Below, one piece after another: positions 23,470 through 34,135 of a stretch of DNA of 64,000 nt. Source of the DNA: Branchiostoma lanceolatum. Taxonomy: Eukaryota > Chordata > Leptocardii > Amphioxiformes > Branchiostomatidae. Where the stretch lies: NCBI RefSeq assembly GCF_035083965.1, contig NC_089724.1, positions 23,154,474 to 23,218,473 on the forward strand. Reading direction: 5' to 3'. Under the pieces are notes generated by a model. That model saw only the letters and a program-made list of their open reading frames with translations. It was not told the origin of the DNA and searched no databases. Made by a program: the position numbers and the translations under genes. Numbering within the stretch: the stretch's first letter is position 1; every line of letters starts with the position of its first letter.

Positions 23470-25013
23470 ATTAAAAAAATCCAGTGTTATATGTAGGGCT
23501 TTACATTATGAAAAAAGGTAGAAACGAAATTTGGTACTGCAAATAAAATAACCCTGCAATAGTCATCACGGTTAGACTTTCATGAACGAGAAAACAGTTC
23601 TTGCTTTATCCTCTTCCTATCCTCAACTGTTTGTGGGGAGGGGGGCAAAATTGTGAGGGGCAGAGAAAGCCAAACTCTGTGATACTTAAGTGTAACGCTT
23701 TCTTCTAAACAAAAGCTTATCCTATACTGATACCAACAAACCACCACTTGGCCACTCTCTGTCCTGTAGACGTAAATAATTTAGTATAGCCCAGTTCGCC
23801 CCCCTCCCCACCTCAGCGAAGCGCGAAACAAAGCCACTTTGGACTTCGCTTGACTCGCTGATTTTACCGTCTAAAACAAAATTCACCTGTCTTTAAAGCT
23901 ATCATAATTCAACAAAATACCTGTGTAGTCCGTTTGGTTACCTTTGGTTACAGAAATAACCTCAAAAGTGTCTACAGAGGTCCAATTCTCATAGACGACG
24001 GAGGAAGACCCAAGCTTGCCAAAACGTCTGCACGGCGTGGTCGTGACGTCACGGGGTCAACAAGGGTCAACTCGCTATGCGTCTATGCGTCCTGCAATAC
24101 CAAATTGATCGACAGGTGGCGTCGTGAAATGTTGCCCATTACTAGTATATTCAGTCACTCGTCTGCCGTCCACTAATCTCCAAACAGATGTCATTATCAT
24201 CAGATCTAACGGTTGCAAAAACCTTGGGTTGCAATAAAAACTCATTTTGCCAGTTGGATACGGTCTTTTTTGATAATCTCCAAGCAGATCTAACGGTTGC
24301 AAAGACCGCATCCAGCTGGCAAAAGGAGTTTTTATTGCAACCCAACCTTGGGTTGCAATAAAAAACTCCTTTTGCCAGCTGGATACGGTCTTTGCAACCA
24401 TTAGATCTGCTTGGAGATTATTAGATACAGTATGTTTTAAGAAAGCCTCTGGGTTTCGTATATATGTATAACACGCACAGTCCAAAATGCATAATATTCT
24501 GTGCCATTCCTCTTTGATTAACATTTCATTGTGGGGGTGAGCAGTGCAATTTAATAGGTGGTGTTTTTGTCGGTCAAACAGCACGGTATGATGGTTCCAC
24601 TACTTTTTACCCCCCTCCCCCTTTCCACTAGAGGCTGTGATCAGCTGCGATCGCTCAGCGACAGCTCAATGACCAAAGATTTTATGGGTAAAGAACACTT
24701 AAATTTTGTGCGTTTTGTTGTTTTTGAACTCGTACTTTTACCATCTTGCATCATATTCAGATATAATGAAATCAAGAGTCACCCAAATCCAATTTTTGTC
24801 GCTGTATGGTCCCTTAGCGATCGCGGTCTCGTAGAAAGGTGCCTAAACGGATATAACCTCCATGTCTTGAGCAAATACACTAGCTATCTGATCAGACCAA
24901 CCAGCGAAGGGACTGGGTAATCAACATGCCAGATAAGAAAGCCGCCCACGTCTGAAATAGACACCTCGTCGTCTCCATATATCGTTCTTTTCGATCACCG
25001 TTGCTTGTCTAAA
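23470..25013. other. Intergenic stretch before the GHL10 pair
   Basis: No gene recognised. Contains the foldback composite at 24174-24419; the 169-aa minus-strand frame that spans that composite is a by-product of its repeat sequence. The promoter of the first GHL10-like gene must lie near the right end; no TATA box was identified with confidence. Confidence 0.5.
24174..24419. mobile_element. Composite foldback MITE (partial copy plus complete palindrome)
   Basis: A complete 146 bp palindrome (24274-24419) with TAATCTCCAAGCAGATC termini is preceded by a second, left-arm-plus-centre copy starting at 24174 (TAATCTCCAAACAGAT). The shared inner phrase is GGTTGCAAAGACCG / TTGGGTTGCAATAAAA. No target-site duplication is clear around either unit, so one probably inserted into, or recombined with, the other. 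Confidence 0.8.
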
Positions 25014-28000
25014 ATGACATTGACTGGTTTAGCTGTTGCCTTTGTTTTCTTGGGGTCTACCTTCGGTGAGTATGTCATACTATTATGGAACACAAAGAGG
25101 CCTCTGGAGATTACTGACAAACGTAGATATGACAATAATACATAAGGTAAACCATTTCTAAAGGGTTGACTTTACAAACATTTTTTTAGAAACGTGGCCG
25201 GGTATGATAAAGCCTGGTGGGGGCGAATGAAGCTAAGGGTCTGTTTTACGCAACAAAAAAACCTTCAACATATGAGCTCTTCAGTGGCACAACTTCTTGT
25301 TATTGTTGAATGTTAGCCTTCGGGAATATTCTCCGCCTTTTTAAGCTATAAGATTACATGCCAACATGAGCACGTTAACTTTATTTCCTCAGCAAGCGAC
25401 CCTGAATGTACAGGCTCTGTCGCTTCTAACGGACAACACGGCCACTGCGCCACCGTGTCCTCCTGTCCATACAGCTACTATGTCTCCGGTCTCTGTCCTT
25501 CATACGGCTTCGACATCAAGTGTTGTTACAACTGCCATCTGGGAGGATGCCAGACGGACTCAAGTACGATACTACTTCTGATTTTTCTTTCTTTATATCT
25601 TTGATTGTTTCAAAGGCATCCTCTACTTGGGGTTTCAGTATGGGTTCAACCATTGTCTGCTCTGCTGGGCGTCGATGTGAGCGGACCCGGGCTTAACAGA
25701 CCTACAGCTGGATTCTGCAGCTACTTTTTCAACGATGTCTTGTACATCTCTTGGTAGATATCGGAACGGGGACTGGGACGGGGACAGACACCGGAACGGG
25801 GACAGATACGGGGACTGGAACAGCAACACAAACGGGGACATCCCCATATGCTGCCGTGCGCGCCACTTGGCTGAGCCGGTACGACCACGCCACTTCCCAG
25901 GCGGAGACCGCAGCCACCTTTGCCACACTTCAGGCAAAAGGAATCAATCGCGTCTATCTCAACGTGTGGGCCAGCGGTAGGGCAAATTCTATTCATAACA
26001 CATCGGATCCGGAAGAGTATCGGAGTGTTTTCGTGACGAAATGTAACGGTTAAATTTACTCGATGATATTGATACAGCTGCCTGGGTTCCCAATAGCAAA
26101 GGATGATTTCTGGACTGTTAACTTATGGCCCAGTTATTGAAAAAGCAGCACAAACAAGAGGAAAGTAAGACTCTTCAAAAAGATGTTATATCTGGTGCCT
26201 GTCACCATAACATACCGATCCTGTACAAATCTACTCTCCAAGCAGAGCATGGGTTTCGGCTGTTTTTTTACGTGTTTTCAGGCGTTTTTGTCGGGCTTTC
26301 TACTTTGTCATCTTTTTTTTTGTATATGTATACAAAAAAAAAGATGACAAAGTAGAAAGCCCGACAAAAACGCCTAAAAACACGTAAAAAAACAGCCGAA
26401 ACCCATGCTCTGCTTGGAGAGCAGTACAAATCCTGTAATTCGATCCTGTTAAAATGATCCTGCTAAAGATATCAAAAGTCAAGTCAAAGTCAAAAAAGGG
26501 TAACATCGTGAGTTTCCTAACAAATGCTAGAGTTAATTTGCTACACACTGTTCACAGGCCAGATCTACTTCAACTCCCCGACCTTCGAGTCGCTGGGGAT
26601 CCGCGGGTTTGTGAGGGACGTGCTGGGATGGGCAGTGGAGGAGGGACTGAAGAGAGGGATAGAGGTAACTTGTTTTAAGCCACATGCACAGTGGCGTACA
26701 AATATTTCGTATCTTTGCAGGAGCCGATTGTTGGAGACAACAGGGTAAGATAAACATAGATAAACCCTGTTGTCACAAGACTTGATGTATAAATGAACAG
26801 CATACTACACGTGAATGTGTTAATGTAGCGTACGAAATCCCAGTGACTTGCTCCGCTTTTCCCACAGGTTTGGGCGTGGTTTGAGTACGGTCTCAAGGCA
26901 TGTTGGGGTTCCAGCCCGACTGATACAGTCTTCTCCAACACGGTTTACGGTCTGGGGTGGATAAAGGGGCAGGCCGGAGAATATTGGTGGATGGATGCAG
27001 GGAACACACAGGTCAGACAAAAGACGGTTTGGTTTGTTGTGTTTTCAAACAGACTTTTTGATAGAGAATCTTTCTTGTTGTTTTTGCTCCGCATATATAC
27101 GTATCTTTGCACATACTTTTAACATCTCAAGGTTAGTCATATGCAGCACATATTCCTCAGGTCCTGGACTTCCTCGCTGGAATGATGCAGGACGCATTCA
27201 ACAACTACCCTGGGTTGGCTGGTGTTCAGCTGGACGACCATTTTGTTCAACCATGGCAGCTTGGAACTGACCTAGTGGGGACGATGACCAACGCTGCAAG
27301 GCACATCCTGAGGTAAGTGATGGTTGGAGGGGATGTCGCGTCCGAAGAGAAGTTGTACACAAAACATATCTTTGGTAACATGGGACGTAATTGCTATCTC
27401 CTGCTTTCTCGAGGAAAGCAGAAGATATGTCTCATAAACAAGCCTGGGATATGGTTGGGATGGTCATGTGCCACAGGTTAGGACATGTAAATACGACGAA
27501 CAGTGGCTTCATAATTTCAATATAGAAATCAATACGTTGCAATGTTACTCTTTACTTTGCATTACACTTATACTTGTTCACTTTTCTGTTACCACATCAC
27601 CCCCTCAGTCGGGTGTCAGGGAGGGTGTCGTTGTCACCGATTGCGCCTCCTAGCCTGTCGCTCACGAACTACAACGTGGACTGGGCCACATGGGCAAGGG
27701 ACGACATCGGGTTTCATGAGTACGTTCCACAGGTGGGTTGGTATATGGGAAGGCTATGTTAGTAGGTACAGTTATCTAGTATACCTACCGTTAGCAGACA
27801 TACCGGCTAGCTGTGAAAACCTTTCAGTTTAGACATTTTAACAAGACAGCACTTTATTTGAAAAGACACATGTTCGAAAATGAAGGATTGTGGAAATTGT
27901 AAAGATTAGATGCGGATTCAGATTGTTTGCAAAATTCGCTTGTTTCATGACCAACGCAAATAAATGCACATTTAAATACACATTTAACCTGACCGATAGA

Positions 28001-28385
28001 TGTTGGTAAAAATATTGTCTTGTTGGTGGCGATAAGTGATATCTGAAAAAGAGGAAGACACGAGGAACAAGAAAATAGGGAGTGTAAATGTCCTACGTAT
28101 CATACTTACAAAAGTATGTGCACGCTCAATCGCACCCGTCTCTCTCTCTGTCTCCAGATTTACCGCGAATACCCCTCAGTGTTTAACGCCGACCTGGATC
28201 GCGTTATTCAGGAGGTTGGGAAGACCAAGCTTGTCCCGGGGCTCCGATGCATCGGCTCGGGCTCTCCCACCACGCTCTCCGCGCTCAGTCAGATGATGAG
28301 TCGGTGTGAGGCCGAGGGGATCGGCTACAGCGTCTGGTACTCCAGGTGTTTCACCCTGCTCTACACGGACCTCATGCTGGGGTAG
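25014..28385 (+). CDS. Secreted Cys-rich plus GHL10-like glycosyl hydrolase, copy 1
   Basis: Eight exons: 25014-25065, 25393-25563, 25758-25976, 26558-26664, 26868-27011, 27161-27312, 27609-27732, 28158-28385; 398 aa. Residues 1-18 are a signal peptide. Residues ~20-75 hold eight or more cysteines in a module (GHCATVSSCPYSYYVSGLCP, then KCC) resembling Cys-rich modules attached to wall-degrading enzymes. A Thr-Gly repeat linker (TGTGTGTDTGTGTDTG) follows. From ~105 the protein reads as a GHL10/DUF187 barrel: VRATWLSRYDH, INRVYLNVWASG, YWWMDAGNTQVLDF, then GVQLDDHF (Asp256-Asp257), the family's acidic motif. The family is mainly bacterial and its members are presumed glycosidases; the substrate here is unknown. 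Tandem with copy 2 in the same orientation and with identical intron phases. Intron 3 holds a palindromic MITE. Family call from motif match only. Confidence 0.85.
26232..26423. mobile_element. Palindromic MITE in intron 3 of GHL10-like copy 1
   Basis: A 192 bp near-perfect palindrome with TACTCTCCAAGCAGAG termini and a centre near 26328. Exact 9-bp flanking repeats GTACAAATC (26223-26231, 26424-26432). Its arms share the inner GGCGTTTTTGTCGGGCTTTC phrase with the copy at 299-496, so the two belong to one subfamily. Confidence 0.92.
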
Positions 28386-28430
28386 GGGATGTGCATGGGG
28401 AGCAAACACCACAAAGTCAGAATAGCCAGA

Positions 28431-28436
28431 AATAAA
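28431..28436 (+). terminator. Probable polyadenylation signal of GHL10-like copy 1
   Basis: AATAAA 46 bp after the stop codon, implying a very short 3' UTR, similar to copy 2. Confidence 0.55.
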
Positions 28437-29536
28437 ACAAACGAAAAACAATCTGCACTATTGTATTACTGTTCGTCACTGCGTGTGCTAATACGAATGG
28501 GTACTTATAAGGTGCACCAAGCATATATAAACGTGTATATTCATGTTCCTCATTGTGGCTGAATAATTCACGAACATTATGATGTTGCTGGCAGTGAGTG
28601 ACACACCTACAATACTTATGTTTTCTACCGGTGGCTCTGCACGACATTGAGCCAAGACCGATGCTGTCCTTGGTGCTGAACAACACGCACACATAACCTG
28701 GGTCCCATGTCCCCATGCATGTACTATCTGAATAACACATTACCAAGTACATGTACCCCACAGAGGTTTAGTAGTCAGTAGGCACACTCCTGGGTCATAA
28801 AGTTGGGGGTTGAATATTCCTGCCTACCTTAAAATATTAGATTCCGATACTCATAGCTATATAGCTTATCATACTTAGGAGCGAGGGCGGGGTCATGGGT
28901 GTGGTCTATCAAAGCTGCCCGTGTTTACAGAGCCCTAAATATTTGAAGCATTGAATCGCATGGGCAACACATTTTTTTTAAAGAGAGGGGCAGCTCGGAA
29001 TAAATTTTTATGACTTTCATTATTGACACACAGCCAAGGTCACCCAACTACTAAATGATATCATAAAGGGGGTCTGCTGGTGAGCAGATAAAAAACCCCG
29101 AGTATAAAGGTCAGAGCATCAGTATAAAGGACAAGAGCGGAAGTCGCGTCGTTGAGACAACCCTGTCGAAATTACCGACGATCGCCTGTAAATATGTAAC
29201 ATAAACGTGTAACGTTACATTTTGGATTTGCAATCGATACGTACCACGCGACTAACTGCTCCTCTGAACAAAAACACCGTGTCCATGACCCTACGACCCA
29301 ATGACGGAAACCTGGTCTGGGAATAGAAGGAATGTTCCCAAGCTTCCACGACATAACGTGCTATTGGTCATTCAATAACCACTTACAAACATGATTTGGC
29401 CAATGAACATAGTGGTTTGGTCCTTTAAACATTCGCCCGGCCTGTCCTAAACCGTACAGACACGCGGGCACCTCACTGGTAAACTCCAGGATTAGATCTT
29501 CAGAAGTTGTTGGACGAGCATCTTTGCCTGCGCAAA
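28437..29536. other. Spacer between the tandem GHL10-like genes
   Basis: 1.1 kb without a recognised gene. The promoter of copy 2 should lie near the right end. No pseudogene remnant of a third copy was noticed. Confidence 0.5.
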
Positions 29537-32459
29537 ATGGCGTTGACTTCTTTTGTCGTTGCCTTCGTGTTCTTGGGGCTTGCCTCGGGTAGGTATGATA
29601 CATGTATCACGTAAAAGGTAAAATAATGCGCAAAAACAGTTAGACATCGAGTCATGGGCGTCTACTTTTTGTCTCCAGCAAACGACCGTGAATGTGCCAC
29701 GTCCTTCGCTCACGGACAGCACGGCCACTGCGTCACCGTGTCCTCCTGTCCGTACGGCTACTACGTCAGCGGCAACTGTCCATCCTACGGCGACGAAGTC
29801 AAGTGCTGTTACAGCTGTCATTTCGGAGGATGCGAGACCAACTCAAGTACGATACATTATCTTTACGCTATTAGTAGTAATATAACGTTATTGTCTTTTT
29901 CAAAACTTATAGAATGGACTTACAATGCACTTTACGAATTCAACTTTTAAACTACTTTTGGTAGGTATTGAAACCGGGGCAGGTACATTTTCGGGAGCGA
30001 GTAACGTTACATCCCCAAATGCTGACGTCCGCGCTACCTGGCTGAGCCGATACGACCACCCCAACACCCAGTTTGAGCTGGCAGTAACGTTCGCCCAACT
30101 TAGGGCAAAGGGCATCAACCGCGTATATCTCAACGTATGGGCCGACGGTATGACTATGCATTATATCTACATGTACATAGAATGAAATGACATCGGCGTA
30201 TTTACAGATGACGAAATATATATATATGTAACGTTGTATGTGTATTTGTCAAATAATTTCTGAATGTACACAGTTGTATTAACACAGCTGTCCAGGTTCT
30301 CTTGAAAGAGATTTCATCTTTGCACTGGTATCTTATCTCGATTATAAAAGTAGCACATACGCACACACATGCGCACGCACGCACGCACGCGCGCAAAGCA
30401 GTAGTAATAGGACGCAGAAGCTGGTTGAAGTATTATTTTCAGAATAAGTAGTTATGGGGTTGTTGGTGTATAAAAACTTAAGTACGTCTCCACAGGCCAG
30501 ATCTACTTCAACTCCCCGACCTTCGAGTCGCTGGGGATCCGCGGGTTTGTGAGGGACGTGCTGGGATGGGCTGTGGAGGAGGGACTGAAGAGAGGGATAG
30601 AGGTAATTAAAAATTGTTTTACGCCGTACGAGCTTTGTTATAGGTACTGAACAACTTGGAGTCACGTGGAAAAACCCCCACATGACTCCGCCATTGTAAA
30701 TCTGTATCTGTATCTATATAGCCGGTATAACCGCCATTCGGTGTAACACACCAGCTTCGCAGGCACGCAGCGCGGCAGCAGCTGGTTATATTACACCGAA
30801 CGACCTGTCTTGTCTAACCTTCGCATATCTAACTGGATGCATTGTTTACTAAAGCATGACGTAAAGGGATTGAAATTAGAAATCTTTGCCATAATATCCA
30901 TTTCCTCGTTATGCTTCTCACACAGATCTGGGCGTGGTTTGAGTATGGTCTGATAGCCACCTGGGGCTCCAGCCCAACTCTCTCTGTCTTCTCCAACACG
31001 GTGTACCAGAGGGGCTGGATGAAGGGAGAGGCAAAGGGCTACTGGTGGATGGACGCAGATAACACCGAGGTGAGACCAAGGTTACGGTCCTTCTCATATG
31101 TTGTTGCACAATATTCACGTGCACCGTTGTCATTAAGCACTCCTCTGACTGTCACTCCCCTACAAAACAATGGAATGACGAGTGAGTGTGTATCATATAG
31201 CTGATCATGACAATAGATGAATGCTAGGCTACTGAAGTGGCCCTCTGGCAAATTTCCAAGGTAATGCAGCAGACTATTTGTAGCCATTCTGCATGTGGTG
31301 ATTTGTTGATGACTATTAAATGGGGTACCACACTTTTTAAAGGACCTGAATCTGAAATGGAACGTCAGACTTCAGACTGGGCTTTGAGCTCATGGCTTAT
31401 TTGTCCAGAGGTAAGGCACTGCAATATATTAACCGGCACATGGACTTCAGACATTCATTGGTACACGATGTTACTTAATGTACACAATGTTTTCTCAGGT
31501 CCTGGACTTTGTTGCTGGAATGATGCAGGATGCATTTGACAACTACCCTGGGTTGGGTGGTGTTCAGCTGGACGAGCATTTTGGCCAACCATACCAGCTG
31601 GGAACAGACCTGGTGGCAACGATGAACGGTGCTGCAAGCCACATCCTCGAGTAAGTATGGAAAATCATATCACTACAGCTGTCACTTATTCATCCTCAAC
31701 CTCAGATGAAACTTCCTGCCCTTACATAGACACACTGCCTTTCCAACGGTAATTATTTCTTCTATGATATGTACTTACATGTATATATGTGCACTGTTCT
31801 CTTGTAACTCACTGACACTTAGTTGACTCACCTCTTCCCCAGGAAAGTATCTGGGAAGGTGTCACTGGCACCAGTTTCACCTCCTCAAGCGTCACTGCTG
31901 AACTACAACATGGACTGGGCTCGCTGGGCAACGGAGGACATCGGCTTCCATGAATATGTGCCCAAGGTGGGTTGGAAAGTGCTTCAATGTTGTCCAATTA
32001 CAGCAGAGCATATAGTAAATGCTGTGGTTTAAAAGATTCTACTGAAGGATTGATACATGAAAAATCATATCTAATGAAACTGCTGTTGTCAAAAACTAAT
32101 TGGAATATGAACTATATAAGTCATAGCTAAATCAAACAAGTCATGAGAAACAGTGTTGATTTTCAGTGTTGTAGTTATAGAGGTAAACACAATTTCTACC
32201 CAACCCTGCTGTCCCCCTCCAGATCTACCGTGACCTAGCCTCAACCTTCGACTACGACCTGATCCAAATCATTGGGCAGGTTGGAAAGGACAAGCTGATT
32301 CCAGGGATCCGGTGCATCGGCTCAGGGGCTAACACCCCATACGACGTGCTGAGTGACATGATGAGTCGCTGTGAGGCCGAGGGGTTGGGGCACAGCGTCT
32401 GGTACTCCAAATGTTTCACCCTGCTCTACCCGGACCACGTGCATGGTGGTGCGCAGTAG
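29537..32459 (+). CDS. Secreted Cys-rich plus GHL10-like glycosyl hydrolase, copy 2
   Basis: Eight exons: 29537-29588, 29679-29846, 29965-30147, 30496-30602, 30926-31069, 31499-31650, 31843-31966, 32223-32459; 388 aa. Signal peptide MALTSFVVAFVFLGLA; Cys-rich module (GHCVTVSSCPYGYYVSGNCP, KCC); short Ser/Gly/Thr linker instead of the Thr-Gly repeat of copy 1; then the GHL10-like domain with VRATWLSRYDH, INRVYLNVWADG, YWWMDADNTEVLDF and GVQLDEHF (Asp243-Glu244). Copy 1 has Asp-Asp at the same place. Exon 4 is the same as copy 1 at all but one base, while other exons differ clearly. Both copies keep open frames and conserved aromatic and acidic residues, so both look functional. Same caveats on family and substrate as copy 1. 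Confidence 0.86.
30735..30802. repeat. Short inverted repeat in intron 4 of GHL10-like copy 2
   Basis: CATTCGGTGTAACACACCAG at 30735 pairs with the inverse of CGTTCGGTGTAATATAACCAG ending at 30802, around a CG-rich loop. Size and form suit a small MITE; no target-site duplication was found. Confidence 0.5.
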
Positions 32460-32498
32460 CAACACATTGCAAATTGCATAAAGAGGCAAATACATTGA

Positions 32499-32504
32499 AA
32501 TAAA
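32499..32504 (+). terminator. Probable polyadenylation signal of GHL10-like copy 2
   Basis: AATAAA 40 bp after the stop codon. Confidence 0.6.
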
Positions 32505-32613
32505 TGCATCCTTGCTGTGTCATTAGTTCTCTCTATGTGCCTTTGATTCAATTACACACAAGCCAACACCCTCCTTTTCAAGATGTCCCTTAGAACAGAA
32601 TACTGTCCTGTCC

Positions 32614-32770
32614 TAGCCTCCTTTGCAGATTTATTGGAGCGGCGGCATTTATTCTTTGGGGGAGCGCTGATACGCGATTGTTTTACTCGGGCCAATGTTC
32701 TCTAATGCCGGCTGAGGGAGTTATGTCGTCAAGGGAGGATTGCCTGTCAGTCAGTTCTGTCCCTGCTCTG
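32614..32770. mobile_element. Diverged copy of the TAGCCTCCTT foldback family
   Basis: Starts TAGCCTCCTTTGCAGA, close to the 9636-9826 terminus, followed by a G-rich run in the same relative place. No matching inverse end was found, so the right limit is approximate and the copy may be truncated. Confidence 0.45.
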
Positions 32771-33263
32771 ACTTAAGTGGTAGAAAGTCACTAGAAAAAA
32801 GTGAGGCCACTTCAACATAGTTTCATGAGTTACACCTTCATGTTTGATGGTTTTGGCTTGAGACCTGATACATGTGCTATGATACATGTACTCATGTCAA
32901 CATAAACTGTCACCACATTTGTTACCATGACAACTGTATTGTTGCAGTCCTACAGCCAAAAGATGTCCTTTCAAAATGTTTGTGTCCACATTGCCTTATT
33001 CAAAGTCATCTCTCATGTCCTCTTAACACACAGCTAGGCCATAAGAAGTTATCTGTCAAAATCAATTACAGGACCTGATTTTTGAAACAAGTTCTGCTAA
33101 CTTCATGTTGCTACGATATGTCTTAGACAGAGCACCAAGAATCACTAGTTTGCATCACCAACACCTATTAGCTCACTCCTACCTGTTAACATTTCACTCT
33201 ATGACATGATCACCTGTCCAGCATCCTCTGAAGCTGTTGGCTTCTTATTCTCCACAGCAAGGC

Positions 33264-33432
33264 TAGCCTGGGTACCATCCTGGTTAGTTTTCTGTGGAAC
33301 CCATACTCTTTGCTAACCAGCTAGTTGATAAGTGGTAAGTATAGGAGCCTAGGAAATCAAACAACCGGTACGATGTTGGTAAGCAGTGAGTATGAGAGCC
33401 ACAGAAAACTAAATGGAATGGCACCTAGGCTA
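33264..33432. mobile_element. Foldback MITE, TAGCCTGGGTACCAT termini
   Basis: TAGCCTGGGTACCATCC at 33264 pairs with the inverse of TAGCCTAGGTGCCATTCC ending at 33432; the arms continue through TTAGTTTTCTGTGG. About 169 bp, non-coding, arms roughly 85% matched, so older than the copy at 9636. Confidence 0.72.
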
Positions 33433-33550
33433 CTTTCATCCTGTCTTGGGACAGCTACAATATGTCTTACATTCAAACATAGACTTCACAGGATTTTTGC
33501 CATTTCATCTCTTAGCATATTCAAAATGTTTTCCCACACAGAAAAAACTA

Positions 33551-33749
33551 CTGTAAATGCAGAAATTTTCGCGGGGATTTAATTTCGCGATAGGGAGGAA
33601 ATGGAGTGTTCGCGGCGGGTTTGAGTTCGCGCTTGAAACAATAGTAGTAGCACTACAGTCACATAATGCGGTGGTTTTAAGTTCGCGGTAAAGAGTTCAC
33701 CGCGAATACCACTAACATAAAACCACCGCGAATAATTCTGCATTTACAG
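33551..33749. mobile_element. TA-flanked MITE, CTGTAAATGCAGAA termini
   Basis: 14-bp terminal inverted repeats CTGTAAATGCAGAA / TTCTGCATTTACAG with TA on both sides and subterminal TTCGCGG/CCGCGAA motifs. TA targets suggest mobilisation by a Tc1/mariner- or PIF-type transposase; that is inference. Confidence 0.8.
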
Positions 33750-34135
33750 TAGCAGAATTTTCAAGCTTGATAAGTGTTATACAAACTTTTGTGCAGTCTC
33801 ACTAGTTGCGCCACTTACTGGATTACCACTCCATGCTGTTTGTCCTGAACATTGTCATGCAAAACACTGTAACGTCCAGGTAGCTAATCCTTGATAAACT
33901 ATAAATGGGTTACAAACTGCTTTGTATGTCTCTGATCCATGTCCCTTCTAGAAGGAATACGTTTCTTGAGACTGGCAAATAGAGCCAAATCTTGCAAAGT
34001 CTACCTTCAACAATATTATGAATGAATTACACTGTCAACAGGATGCATCTACCACCTGGTTTCAAATCATTTCCCATGATTGTCAGCCTGGGAGCAGGGC
34101 GTTATCTGTCAAAAGGCCTACTGCCTTGGCTGGAG

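Larger units (their letters stand above)
32505..34135. other. Intergenic stretch between GHL10-like copy 2 and QDPR
   Basis: No gene recognised. Most of the identifiable content is small repeats: a terminus related to the 9636-9826 family at 32614, a foldback at 33264-33432 and a TA-flanked MITE at 33551-33749. The QDPR 3' UTR must extend leftwards from 34135, but its polyadenylation site was not located. Confidence 0.5.

Noticed and set aside
24075-24584. 169-aa minus-strand open frame
   Set aside because: Built from the inverted and repeated units of the MITE composite at 24174-24419.
25735-25996. Several long minus-strand and alternative frames with Val-Pro or Arg-Asp repeats
   Set aside because: Shadow frames of the GC-rich Thr-Gly linker of GHL10-like copy 1.
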